NCBI GenBank assembly: GCA_038363925.1
Contig: JAQQWL010000013.1
Coordinates: forward strand, 2,108,001 to 2,172,000
Direction: 5' to 3'
DNA: 64,000 nt
Origin: Apiospora phragmitis
Lineage: Eukaryota; Ascomycota; Sordariomycetes; Amphisphaeriales; Apiosporaceae
Shown here: piece after piece, positions 25,701 through 36,747 of the stretch
How positions within the stretch are numbered: the stretch's first letter is position 1
Layout: every line of letters begins with the position of its first letter
Notes under the pieces: model-generated
Told to the model about the DNA's origin: nothing
Databases searched by the model: none
What the model saw: the letters and a program-made list of their open reading frames with translations, nothing else
Program-made: the position numbers and the translations under genes

Positions 25701-28244
25701 AATAGTTTTAAGTCGGTATGGGGCGTTTTTCTCTTATTATTCGAATTTAAGGCAATTAACGATTCATAATAAAATATAATTTTTTTACGCTCCGTTATCG
25801 AGTAACGCTCTAATATAAACTCTTTTTACGTTTAGTATTAATATAATATACTTATAGATAGCTCGATTATTCGTTATTTAGCATAAGGACCTATTTTAAT
25901 CTGCCCGTTATCGTTTTTTTATAATAGGCGGCGTCTATTTTTCAAACGTTGCGTCTATAGGTTATTAACGATATTTTATAATCGATCCTCGTATTATCGC
26001 CGTTATTCTTTTTGTTCTTTATAGGGTATTTTTTGATACGTTAGCGGAGGTATTTTTATATTTTTCCTTATATAAAATACTATCTTTAATATTTAAAATT
26101 CGGGTTTTTCTAATAATTCGAAAGTTTGTTAAATTCGCGGTAATTTATAAACGTTTTATAAGTTTTTTAATATAATAAAGAGGTCCTTTTATTAAATATA
26201 TACTTATATGTTTTAAAAGTATTAAGCGTTTTTTTTTAAACGTTTATAAGTTCGCGATTTTTCTTAGGCGTATTTAAAGTATTAGTTTTTAAAATATTTC
26301 CTTTAATTTCGTTTTTTTAAGTAATATTATTATAATTATTGTAAGTTTTTTTATATTAATAAATATACGCGTCGTTTATTTAAAATTAACGTTTAAATCT
26401 TTTTAATAATATAATCCGGGTATAGTTATATAATAAGTTATTTACCGATCTTTTAAGGGAATTACTTATATTTAAGCTTTTTTGCGAAGTATTTTATATA
26501 AATATTATATATATACGAAATTTATAAAAGCGTAAAATGTTTTTTCGTAAATAAGGGAGATTTATAAATTATTCCTTATTACGTAATTACCGTGGATTTT
26601 TTGATTAAAACCGGCCGTAATAAGTATTTAGCGTAGGTATTTTAAGTTAGGGTAAAGAATACTAGAGATAATTAATTATCTGTCGGTTTTAAAGTTTTTA
26701 AATTTAATAATCTCGTTTATTAACTTATTTATTAATATATTTATTAAATATTCGTAATTTATTAATTATTTTAATTAGTTTATAATATTATTTATTGAAT
26801 TATTATTTTCGTTATAAAGAAGCGGTTACTCCTTTCGTATTATCGTGACGCTTTGGCTATAATCCTTTTTATTCTTCAGGGTTTTAAGGAATTATCCGGT
26901 ATTTTTTTTATTTATTAAATAAAAAATATATTTATTATTATAATAAACTATTTAGGATAAGTTATTATATTTAATAATAACGTTATTATTTTTAATAATT
27001 ATTATAAAAGTATTTTTTATTTTAATAATATTAATATATTATTTTTTTAAAATTCGTTAAAATTTTTTTTTTTAATACTTAATATTTTTAAACGTAATAT
27101 CCTAGTTTTTAATAATTATAATAAGTATTACGCGGCTTTTTATTTTATTTATTATATTTAGTAACGTCGAAATCTATAAGCTTATTATAATAACCGTATG
27201 TTATAATATTTTTAAGCGGTATATAATTATGTTAATATGGTTGCCCCGTATTAGTTTAAGTTTAACTAATTTACTACTAAGGTCCGCCTTATTTTTTATA
27301 ATATTGTTCGTATATACGGGTATTAATTTTAATAATAAATTTTATATATAAAAAGAAATTATTAAAGGCGTTAAACCGGCTAAGTTCGTTTTTAATATTA
27401 TTTTTTAATTCTTAATAATATATTATAATTTTTATAATTTCGGTATAATTTAATCGAATTATAATACGCTAGAACTCGACTATATAAAAAGCGGCTGATC
27501 TTTTTTATTTAAAAGTTTTAAGTTCCTTTTCTGCTTGTCGCTTTTCGTCGGGGTTTTAAAAGAGTGATTTAAAAGCTTGTTCGAAGCCGTCGTAACTTTC
27601 AAAAATACGTTATACCTTTATGCGGTATAACTTAACTTATTAGTCGTTTTTTACGAGTTTATTTAAATAAGGTTTGAATTAAACGAGTACTTTATTTTTA
27701 AAGAACGAGGCGGCGTGGATAACTCGTTAAGTAACGTTTTAGAATATTTTTTTATAGAACCGTTAATAGGTTTTAATTTAAATAAAAAAACTTCGAAAAT
27801 TTCCGCTTATTTTATTAAAAAAGGGTTAACGTATTAATCTTTATACCTTTTTTTAGTATAATAAGGGTTTAAATAATATTAATAATTATATAAAAAAAAC
27901 GTACCTTTTCGCATAACTTATTAATATTATAAAGTATTTATTTTAAAATACCTTTAATTAAGAGCTCGTTACGCTCTTTTTCGAGCTTAACATAATAATA
28001 CTAATAATTAGCCCTTTTTTATTCGAGTTTTTTAATTCGTTTAACTAACGCTTATTATATAGGCTTATTATTATTATCGTTACTATTAACGTTTATAATA
28101 AGGTTCCGTTAAGAGGTATTAAAAGTGGCGATAAGAGTCTTTCCTTATCGGACAGTATTACTAGGGCTAGGTATAAATATAGTTCTTATGGTATTATTAT
28201 TTAAAGGTTTAAGTAATAATTCGTAAGAATAAAAGTAATTAAAA

Positions 28245-28882
28245 TATAACGAACGCTATCTAGGTTTTAAAAGAAACCTAGTAAAACGTACTGGGGTTTA
28301 TATTAATAATATAAGAGAGTATTTAAATATACGATAAAAGTCGCTTTTATTAATATAATAAGTAATAACTTATAAAAACGAAGGTAATTAAAGTGCGTAG
28401 GTTTAAAAGTATTCGTAATAATTTCGTTAAAGCTATTTATTTTATTAATAGGTTAAGATTAATATTTAAATTAATTATTAAAGTAAAGAATATCTATATA
28501 AAATATATAAAGAACATCCGTCGTTATATATTTAATCTCCTCCCTTCCTGATCGGTTGAATTACTTGGCTCACCCTCGTATTCTAGTGATCCGGGTGGTC
28601 CCCTTGTTGGTTGGATTACCGACTTATTTCGCCGTTCCCAGTAATCCCCGTGATCCATCACGTGACGTTATCCTTGTTGCTTCCTTGGGCCGTGTCCAGC
28701 CTACTGCGGTTTAGGATACTGTCGTCGTGGTCGCCGTGCGCTTTTACAGTATTGGTACGCTTATATTGGTATAGCTGGCGGCGCGGTCGGTGGCCGTGAC
28801 ATTGTACCCTGGGCGGGGCATCGTAAATCCGGCCCGGTGGTTTTTATGGGTCTTAGCCGCATGATTAGGTCAGGTCGTAATA
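28245..28882 (-). repeat. 5' LTR of gypsy copy 2, right half not RIP-mutated
   Basis: 638-bp partner of 21202-21839. From about 28545 to 28882 the sequence has normal CA/TG content (e.g. CCATCACGTGACG), while the matching part of the left LTR is heavily mutated. The left 300 bp are AT-rich. Confidence 0.85.
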
Positions 28883-31721
28883 ACCATATATAAATTAATA
28901 TATAAACTAGTTAGCTTTTAATTTATAATTAATTAAATAATACTATCTTTTTCTTTTTCTTTTCCTCTTTTCGATAAGCCGTAAATTTAACGAGTTAATA
29001 TTATAATACGCGATTTAAGATATTATAAATAGCTCGTTAATAAAATAAGTTGCCGAGAAGTATAATATCCCTAGAATAATTTTAAGGGTTCGGATTTACG
29101 CTCGTAAGATTATGAAATAACGGAATAAGTCCTTCTAAGTCTTAATAATAACGGAAGAGTTTTAGATCGTAACTTAATACTTTACGTAGTATGATTTAAG
29201 CTATTTACCGGCGTATATTATTTTCCGAATATTCGCTTAACGGATTCTTTAAGTTAACGGGATTAATATAATACTTAATAAATATTAAGTTAAAAGATTT
29301 ATTACTCGTTATTTATTTATTAATATTACTTTTTTTAAAAGGATAAATTTTTTAAACCTTAACGTAACTTTCGTAAAAACAATTATCGAGTTTTTTAAGC
29401 GGCTTAATAATCCTATTTTAAAATCGATCCTTTCGGAGTTTCGGTTTAACGTTAACGAGATCAGTTATTATCTCGGTTATAAAACGAATATAATAATTAT
29501 TAAATTTATTAAAATAAAAAAAATATTAATTATAAACTCTTTTATTTAAAAATAAGCTTTTATAATTAAATATAATAACGTTTTAAGCTAAGATTTACCT
29601 CTTTTTATTATATTTAAAGGTTAATAGGTCTAGTAATAATAGTTTTTAGAGAAAGAGGACTCGCTAACGGATATTATAGAGGATTAGGTCTTTACGGCAT
29701 CCCCTAAAGGCTGGACTAATAGAGAGCTAGCTTTATTATAGTTAAATAAGGTTTTTATTTTTTATATAAAGCTTAAAAACGAGGACTAATAACGGCTTAT
29801 TATTTTAAATAATTACGCTAGCTACGTAAGCGAGGACTTTATTATAACGTATTTAAAATATAAAATATAGCTTCTCTTTTTTCCGGTATACTTGTCGTAC
29901 TTATTATAACCTCTAGATTTTAATCCTTTTAATATATTAAAAAATATTTATTATTAAAAAATAACCTTATATTATATAAGGCTTAATAATATAAATATAA
30001 GTAAGAGGGATTTCTTCCGGTATTACGAGCTAGCTAAAAAGTTTATTTTTCGGCCGTATATAATAGCTAGCGACTAGGCCGTAACTAGTATATTTCCTCG
30101 CGATATTAATAAGCCCTTTAATAGCCGGAAGCGGAGGTTAAAAAACTAAGTAAAGGCAGGACTATTTAAGCCTCCCCCCGACGTTTTTAATAAATAATTC
30201 TTCTCTATAGCGTTATTAATATTTATAACTAACCGCTAAATTAAAGAGTTAGCGGATACGCTTAGTAGTACTAATATTATTTTTAATAGCGCGACGCGCC
30301 GGGTTTTATTCCGGAAGTTCTAAAAGAGTTTAAATACTTTAAACGGCTAGATCGGCTAACTAGAGCACGAGAAGTTAGTTTTAAAAAATAATTTAGAGAA
30401 AAAAAGAGGTAAAAAGAGAAAAGAGTAATATTTAACCCTAATTAAAAGTTTATATATATATAAAATATTATAATAATTAAAAAGGAAATAAATAGCGTTA
30501 TATTAGAACTTTAAGCTATTACTCTTTTATTATTAACGCCGGAAGCCGTTATAATTAAATCTAATTCTAAATCTAAGATTAAGAGTATTATAAAAGCGTT
30601 TCGAAATTAAAACGGTGTTTTTAAAATTTTGTATTAATTTTTAATTAAATTATTCGTATTATTATTATGTAGTATTATTATTAGTTTTTAGGGTCGCCGT
30701 TACATGGGGTGACCGTAGCACCGTCAGCTGGCTTAAACCTTAAAAAATAAAGATATTAGGAGATTAAACTAGCATATTAATTAATAAATTTAAAACTTAA
30801 TACGCGGCTTAAAATATATCCCGCTTAACTTTTATTATATAAAGATATATATCTTTATCGACAGCTCGTTCGTAAATAATAAAGACTTAACTTCTTAACT
30901 TAAATACCTAATCTTATTAAGCTAAAAAATAAATCGTATAAAAGACTAGTTCGAAATTTAAAGTAATATTATTTATTAAAGCTTAACGAAATATAAAAGA
31001 GTTATATAAAGCGTATTAATTAATAAATTATACGGTATAATTTCTAGTATAAATAACAGTATTATATTAAATATTACGTTTAAAAAAAGCGTACGATCTT
31101 TAAAATTTTAAAATATATTAATAATTTTTTATATAAATTCGAAATTTTATTATAATTATTTAATTAAGCTAGGTATAATAAATAAATAAAAAGCTTATAA
31201 TTAATATTATATCCCTCTAAGAATCGTATAAGAAAAAGAGATCTTATAGATTTATTATATCGATAATAAGGATAACCCGGTAGACGCCCTTATTAAGGTA
31301 TCCTTAAACAAGGCCCTCGAATAAATAATCTCGATAAACAGCTTTACCGTAGGTATAAAAACGTATATTAAGAAATTAAACTCCTATATCCACGATAAAG
31401 TATAATATATCGCGATATATAACGGCACCCTTATTATTATTACTATTTTTAAACAGTTTTTTTTAATTTATAATAAAAAATAATATATATTAATATATAA
31501 TAACTTCCTTTATTATTATTAAATAATTAATATAATTAAGTAAAAAGATTTATTATTTAATAAAATTAATATTAAAAAGGTATAATATTACCTATACGAC
31601 TTAAATAAGTACCGAATACCGGATTAGTATAACTTATCCGTACGAGACCCTCGGGAAAAGAAAGCCCGTATCTAAAAAGGGAACAGGCTAATTTTATCGC
31701 TAAAATAAAAAACTGTTAATA

Positions 31722-31932
31722 TTAGAATAATAAGAATTAAGGTTTTTTATATTATTTTAAAAAAAAGCGTTACGTACTTATACGTACGAACCCCTTTTCT
31801 ATTTTATTAAGAGGGGTATACGATACCCCTCGTAGCTAGTATTAAAAATAGATATAAATAATAAAATATAATAATATAACCCCGATTAAACCCGGAACCC
31901 ACTTATACGTACGTACGAAAGTCTATTTAATA
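31722..31932 (+). repeat. 3' LTR of copia copy 1
   Basis: 211 bp, matching 14462-14673. It is preceded by the A/G-rich end of the internal region and followed by the AAATA duplication. Confidence 0.85.
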
Positions 31933-33231
31933 AAATAAGCTAAAAAACGTCCCCGGAAGTATTATAGTACGTAACTTTATATTTAATTATAAAATAATAT
32001 ATTCCGGATTATACGGAATAAGTCTTATTTTTCGAAAACCTTTTTATATATTCGAAACGGTAGAAATCGCTTAGAACGCTTTTAAAAACGCTAATAAGAA
32101 ATCTTTCTTAAAAATATAAGTAATATACGCTCGTATAAAACCTTTAATTTCTTTTTTATACGTTTTTTTAATATATAAAAATAACCGGTATTAAAAGGTT
32201 AAATTTTATATAATAAATAAGAAATTATATAAAATATAATAATCGAATTCTTTATATAATATAGCTCGAAAGTTATTAAGTAATAACTTTCGTAGCTATT
32301 TAAAACTAAGAGATAATAACGACTTTTTATATAAGACCTGGTATATTAATTAAAGTATTAAATTTAATCCTCGCTTTTTTTATTTATAGTTTAGTTATCT
32401 TTAATAATTGCGATTACCTTATCCTTTAGTAATAAGTTATTTTTATATTAAAAAAAGAGGTACGTTTTCTTAATAAAAATAATATATAAAAGGATAGCGT
32501 AACCGTTTAACCTAACGCCTTAAATAATTATAATTTATTTTTAATTCTTTTATTATTTTACCCTAGGCTTTCCGCGTTAATCGTAGGTGGTTATAATTAT
32601 TTCGAACGAGACTTAGTTTATAAAAACCCTGGTCTTATTAAAATTATATATACCCTCCTTTTATATTTTATATAAGAATAAATTATACGCGATACGTATT
32701 AAGATCTTTATAAAAGACTCTTTAATAATCGATTCTTCGGTTAAAACGCGTCCGGAAGTCTAGTTATTATCGTATAAAGTTAAAGGCTTAATTAACGCCG
32801 ACGCGTCTCGCGTCGCGTAAATTAAATAATTAATTCGCTATATCTTTTATATTACTTAATTAGAAAAAAACGATCGCGTATTTAAATTAATAATATATTA
32901 AATAATTAATTCTTTTTTAAATTAGAAAACTTTCGAAAGTTTATAAAGATTTCGGATCGTAATCGAATTCCGCGTCGTCGGCTACATAACGTCGACTCTA
33001 AGATATAATATATCGCTATAGCTTTTCGTATACTTAATTTCGGATTATTTTAAAACGTTTAAAGTATTAAATTAAACCTTTTTTCTTTATTTTTTAATTC
33101 TATACTTATTAAAAAAAAAAAGTTAATATAAAGTTAATTAAAAGTGTGCAGCTCGCTTGTTTGCGTAGCTCGCTTATGGGGTACGTTACCGCTAATCTAG
33201 AAGTCATGTCTCAAGTACCAGACTTGTCTAA

Positions 33232-35100
33232 TTAGTCTATGTAGCGATACCACGGATGTCTATCTCCCAGCTTATTGACCTCTTCCGCGGACCTTCCCTC
33301 GAAGAGATAATCCCGCCCCCCTCTCGCCCGCAGTAAGTTCTCCTGCCGTAGCTTATAGCTGACATAGGCAAACAAAACGCCTGCATAAAAAATGCAGCCA
33401 GCGGTGACGGCATGCCCGACGATGAAGCGTGGCCCGTACTGCGGCAGGTACAAAAGGGGGAGTAGACCCCCGCCAGGTTCCCCACCATCTGGATAGTCCC
33501 CTGCCCCGCCGCCCTCTTGTAATGACTAGGCAGGTTGTTGGCGCTCCAGCTGATGGGCATACCTACGGACACGAAAAGCCCCCCGGCCACGACCACACAA
33601 CCAATATACTGGACGCGCGGCGCCTCGTGCGCCGACGTCCCCAGCAGGATGGCGTACCCGGTGATGCTGAAGAGGCAGGCCCCGACGACGAAGCTCCCGC
33701 GGTGGCCCAGCCGGTCGCTGAAGTAGGCCGACAGCAGGTACGTCAGCGCGCCGAAGAAGTAGCACGGGATCGACAGCAGCTGCGACGTGACGGGGCCGAA
33801 GCCCATGCCGTGGATGATTGTCGGCAGGAAGCTGCTGTAGCTGTAGAGCATGGACGCGACGCCGACCTGGGCGATGCCCATGACCAGGACCTTCCAGTCC
33901 TTCCACGCCGCGAACACCTGGTCCCACTGGATGATGCCGCGCGAGTCGGGGATGCCCAGGTTCGTGCCGTCCAGCTGCCGCCGCACCGCGAGGAAGCTCT
34001 TTTCCTTCTCGGTCAGGTACGTGGCGTCCTCGGGCGTGTTCGCGAGAATGAAGTACGCTATGGCGCCAAGTATGATGGAAGGGACGCCTTCGATGATGAG
34101 AAGCCATCGCCAGGCTAGCATACCGCGGTAAAGATTGAGGGAGCTGATGGCGTAGCCGATCAGGCCCGCAATGGAGCCGGCGAAGGCCGTCGTGGCGAAT
34201 AGATAGCAGATACGCGTCCCTAGTTCGCGCCGCCGGTAGAAGAATGTGAAGTAGAGGCAGACGGTAGCGAAGTAGCCTGCCTCGAACAGGCCCAAGAGAA
34301 GCCGAAGAAGAAAGAACTCATTCTTCGTTCGTACAAGGCCCGTGCATGAAGAAACAGTACCCCATCCTATCGACAAGATTGGAACTGCCATGAGCAGCGG
34401 AGTTAGTACGACGTTGAGAGAGATTGTAAGCTTGCATGGGGGCCGGCCACCCACTAAATCTTCGTGGCTGTATCTGAAAGGTGCAGTACTGTCAACATCA
34501 TTTTCTTCCATCGCAGGGTCACCGTCTGGTGTCTCTTACCTTTTTAACGAGTAGGCTCGCCGGCGTGATGCCCAGCACGTAGGTGATGAAAAGGCAGGAG
34601 ACGGCCAGCGGAAAGTCATGGCCATCCATCCCCAACTCCTTTTCAAGGCCGTACAGGCGAGCGTTTCCTACAAACCTCGTGTCAAACAAACAAGCAAGCA
34701 AGTACCCCTCTCCCGACCGGTTCCTCCCTACTCACCGATGTTTATGCGGTCCATGAAGCAGCAAAGGTACAGCAGGATGATGATGGGCAGAATGTGCCGA
34801 TCGAACTTCCGGACGAGCTGCGCCTCGTCCTTTTCGGGACATCTCCTGCCCGAACCGGTTCTCGGAAAGTTCCAGCGCGGCCTCGACGGGCTCGCGCTTG
34901 GCCGTGGCCAGCGCGGCGATGATCTTGCTCGCGACCTCCTCGCGGTCCATGCAGTCGGTGCGGATCCGGGCGCCGGCGCCGTTCATCGCGATGATGGAGA
35001 AGCCGTTGGAGTCCCGGAGGTGTATCATCTGCTCCGGCGGGGCCGGTTCCTCCGGATCGCGCGGCGTGTGCGGAGATATGGGGTCGCTTTGGATCTCCAT
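33232..35100 (-). CDS. MFS anion:cation symporter, Dal5/allantoate permease type, with two frameshifts
   Basis: Plasma-membrane 12-helix transporter, likely for an organic anion such as a ureide, vitamin or amide. Exon 1 (35100-34736) gives a polar N-terminus, then RFGQEMSRK and, after a frame change, KFDRHILPIIILLYLCCFMDRINIG, the hallmark first helix. Intron 34735-34668 (GTGAGT...TAG) leads to GNARLYGLEKELG. Exon 2 ends in ITPASLLVKK at 34540. Intron 34539 to about 34431 is followed by WGTVSSCTGLV, RLLLGLFEAGYF, WRWLLIIEGVPS and the late helices. The C-terminus KLGDRHPWYRYID ends at TAA 33234-33232. Frame changes lie at an A4 run (complement of 34831-34834, one base extra) and at C5T4 (complement of 33452-33460, one base short). 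Substrate cannot be told. The stop is 45 bp from transposon B. Confidence 0.9.
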
Positions 35101-36619
35101 GGTGCCGAAAGAGCGTGCTGCGTCATTTGAGATGATACGTTTCCCAGACAGAGGTTTCCCGAAAAGAGATAACTACTTAACGAAAACAATGCGATCGCCG
35201 TGTTTCGTGGTTGATTCTCCCGAGAAGAAATTCCAATCGGGGATACTAAAAAGGCCCGTCGACGAGCTCTGTCGCAAACTGGCCATGAAGAGAGAATGCT
35301 GGGGGATCTTTGCCGTTGGGTAGGACTACACCAGTCGGGCGAAATCTAGAAGTGGTTTAGCTCCAACTCCGCTCCTGAGCGAAAGGGGAGTCATTGATCC
35401 GGCGCGGAAAGCTTCTAATGGTCTTCTCCCCCGCCAAGAACGAACCTTGTGTTCATTTTGATGACCCGGGCCGATAAGAAAAGGCGCTTCGATATACTAG
35501 CGATTTTCTTATCCTCTCTTCACCTTGTTTCCAAACCTCCGAATCAAACTTTGGTCGCCCGCATAGTGCCCGCCTCTTGCTTTTTGCCTTTCTCGAACCA
35601 AGCGGCGAAAGTTTGAGCCGGTCTTCGTAGCGGGAGAACTGACTCGTGCGGGTACTTTGCGGCTAGATCTGAGCGTCGGCCGAGCCTCAGAAGGGGCCCT
35701 GGGCAAGTTTAAGAGAGCACGGTTTTCTTCTTTACCGAATAGCACGGCCCCTCTATTGCTTCTTACTTCGATCTTCAAAACCCAAGTATGACTTCTACAC
35801 TATTATCGCTGTCATCTCAGGCTCTTAGTTTCCGTCTTAACTATCAACTTTCAACCCACCTCGTATTGTGAAACAGCTCATTCTCGAACACCGGCTACTT
35901 GGATAAAATGTCTAGGGCCTCGGAGATGACTAAGGAGGTGAAGTCAAGATACGAGAACAGGAGCACCGCCGACGCGATAGAGGTAATAAATATGTCCAAA
36001 AAGAACTATGATCGTTAGACGTCTCTAGTTCGAGACCATTCTACTGCCATGACATCTTCTATCAAAGCCTCAATAAGGTGCTTGATTCGTATTCCAGACA
36101 TTGCAGGTGGCCGGCCCATCGTCCCGAGCTAACTCTGGCCTGGTTTAAGTCGCAAGCGGGCGATGAGCTCGTCAAGGTCGGGCACCATAGGTGATCACAT
36201 GAGTGGTGGTTCCCGTGATGTCCATCAGCCACTCCCGAGGCGGAACCAGGTCAATTCTAAGAAAGAAATGCTGGCTGAGCAACTGGCAGGGTAGGACACC
36301 GTGTCTGTCAGCGGCTGGATCCGATCCGAAACGGAAACCTCGAAGAGCAACGGGTCACCTCGTTCTCACTTTTCCTAGGAATCTGGGCAGCACCTACGTC
36401 TCTTTGAGAGGGTACGTTGACAGGCATGATAAGATGCCACTAGTCAGAGTTGCTTGATTTCAGCCTGGCGTTGATATTTACAGTACGGGCGGAGGGGGCA
36501 ATGGGGGGCAACTGATTGTTGCCAGAGGACGGTATGCAGCAGAGGGTATATAATTCCTAATAGCTGACGATTTCAGCAGCCACAACGCAAAGACCGCCAA
36601 CTCGCACAGTAGGGCCCCT
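35101..36619. other. Gene-free interval upstream of the MFS gene
   Basis: Normal base composition. Contains the transporter promoter side. Open frames here (35509-35778 -, basic 89 residues; 36203-36457 +) have no recognised domain, and a 36-codon frame at 35908-36018 (MSRASEMTKEVK..) is too short to call. Confidence 0.5.
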
Positions 36620-36747
36620 GTCCCAGTTGGCCGAGCGGTTGCAGATGTAAACTCCTGCGTAAAAGAGGCTAGATAAAATCCCCGGTTGGCGGTTGGCTTG
36701 AAGTATTCAAGGGGGGTTTTCCTACGGTTCGATTCCTGCACGGGACG
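36620..36747 (+). tRNA. tRNA-like Pol III unit (probable pseudogene or intron-containing tRNA)
   Basis: Both internal Pol III boxes match consensus: A box TGGCCGAGCGG at 36628-36638 and B box GGTTCGATTCC at 36726-36736. Outer ends GTCCC/GGGAC can pair, and a T6 run at 36756-36761 would terminate transcription. The 98-bp spacing needs an intron or insert of about 40-50 nt. A GTA triplet at the expected anticodon region and a CTTGAA/TTCAAG hairpin near 36696-36710 are visible. However, the D stem and the 5' side of the T stem do not pair well, so this may be a relic. Confidence 0.33.

Larger units (their letters stand above)
21202..28882 (-). mobile_element. Ty3/gypsy LTR retrotransposon, copy 2, inserted in pogo-2
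   Basis: 7,681 bp with 638-bp LTRs. The target duplication ACTAT/ACCAT (21197-21201, 28883-28887) differs by one C-to-T, as RIP would give. Pol runs on the minus strand. The RT site YLDDILIYS is intact in the complement of about 24779-24805, better preserved than in copy 1. Integrase residues follow toward the left at 23300-23560. Same family as copy 1 but diverged in the LTR interior and longer between integrase and 3' LTR. Confidence 0.85.
21129..30733 (+). mobile_element. Second pogo/Tc5-type DNA transposon family (pogo-2), split by gypsy-2
   Basis: Terminal inverted repeats of 43 bp start AGCCAGCTAACGGTGCTACG at the left (21129) and, inverted, AGCCAGCTGACGGTGCTACG at the right (ends 30733). 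They differ only by transitions and are flanked by TA. Own length is about 1.92 kb. The plus-strand transposase retains recognisable DDE_1 blocks: GWTNRELAL at about 29709, ILNNYASYV (from ILDNHASHV by RIP) at about 29804, and LLQPLDFNPF at about 29905 with Q mutated to stop. The inverted repeats themselves escaped most mutation. Repeat sequence and transposase differ clearly from the A-E group. It sits between RT and RNase H of copia-1. Confidence 0.82.
14462..31932 (+). mobile_element. Ty1/copia retrotransposon, copy 1 (full-length, interrupted twice)
   Basis: LTRs of 212 and 211 bp flank an element whose own sequence totals about 6.0 kb once transposons C and pogo-2 are removed. The 5-bp target duplication is AAATA (14457-14461, 31933-31937). 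Pol is on the plus strand. RT-linked residues around 20900-21100 read IEFNGGKI and YISYRIKKIY, resembling fungal copia RT. After the pogo-2 insertion the RNase H start FIDSSFVNNKDL is visible at 30854-30889. The many in-frame TAG/TAA codons are mutated TGG/CAG. Inserted in transposon B. Confidence 0.82.
4646..33186. other. RIP-mutated nested transposon block 1 (28.5 kb)
   Basis: Composition switches to extreme AT with abundant TA and CG but almost no CA or TG, the pattern left by C-to-T change at CpA on both strands. Loss of TG also removes ATG starts and turns TGG into TAG, so open frames are nearly absent. Target duplications allow the nest to be unpacked: A abuts B; B holds gypsy-1 and copia-1; copia-1 holds C and pogo-2; pogo-2 holds gypsy-2. 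Both outer edges are flanked by host TA dinucleotides (4644-4645 and 33187-33188). Confidence 0.88.
6506..33186 (-). mobile_element. Fot1/pogo-like transposon B, split by gypsy-1 and copia-1
   Basis: Three separated pieces (6506-6654, 14051-14461, 31933-33186) align end to end with elements A and C and sum to about 1.81 kb. The right terminal repeat is well preserved and little mutated (…GCTCGCTTATGGGGTACGT, ending 33186, then TA). The first about 40 bp of the left repeat are missing: B starts inside its repeat, directly after element A, at a TA that in copy C reads GAGCTACGCAC. Transposase is on the minus strand and degraded; the DETGF site near 32625 reads N-K-T-R. B is the oldest layer of the block, since gypsy-1 and copia-1 lie inside it. 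Confidence 0.75.

Noticed and set aside
28611..28799. 62-codon frame in the gypsy-2 right LTR
   Set aside because: Open only because this part of the LTR escaped RIP; the same LTR region elsewhere shows no conserved frame.
4646..33186. AT-rich block considered as a centromere or telomere-proximal region
   Set aside because: No telomeric repeat or satellite array; the AT bias is fully explained by RIP of identifiable transposons. A centromeric location cannot be excluded but has no direct support.
33429..34118. 229-codon plus-strand frame over the MFS gene
   Set aside because: GC-rich antisense of the transporter; the minus strand has the transmembrane and splice evidence.
35509..35778. Basic 89-codon minus-strand frame, considered as a small ribosomal-type or organelle-derived gene
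   Set aside because: No recognised motif, no intron or start context, and composition compatible with chance.
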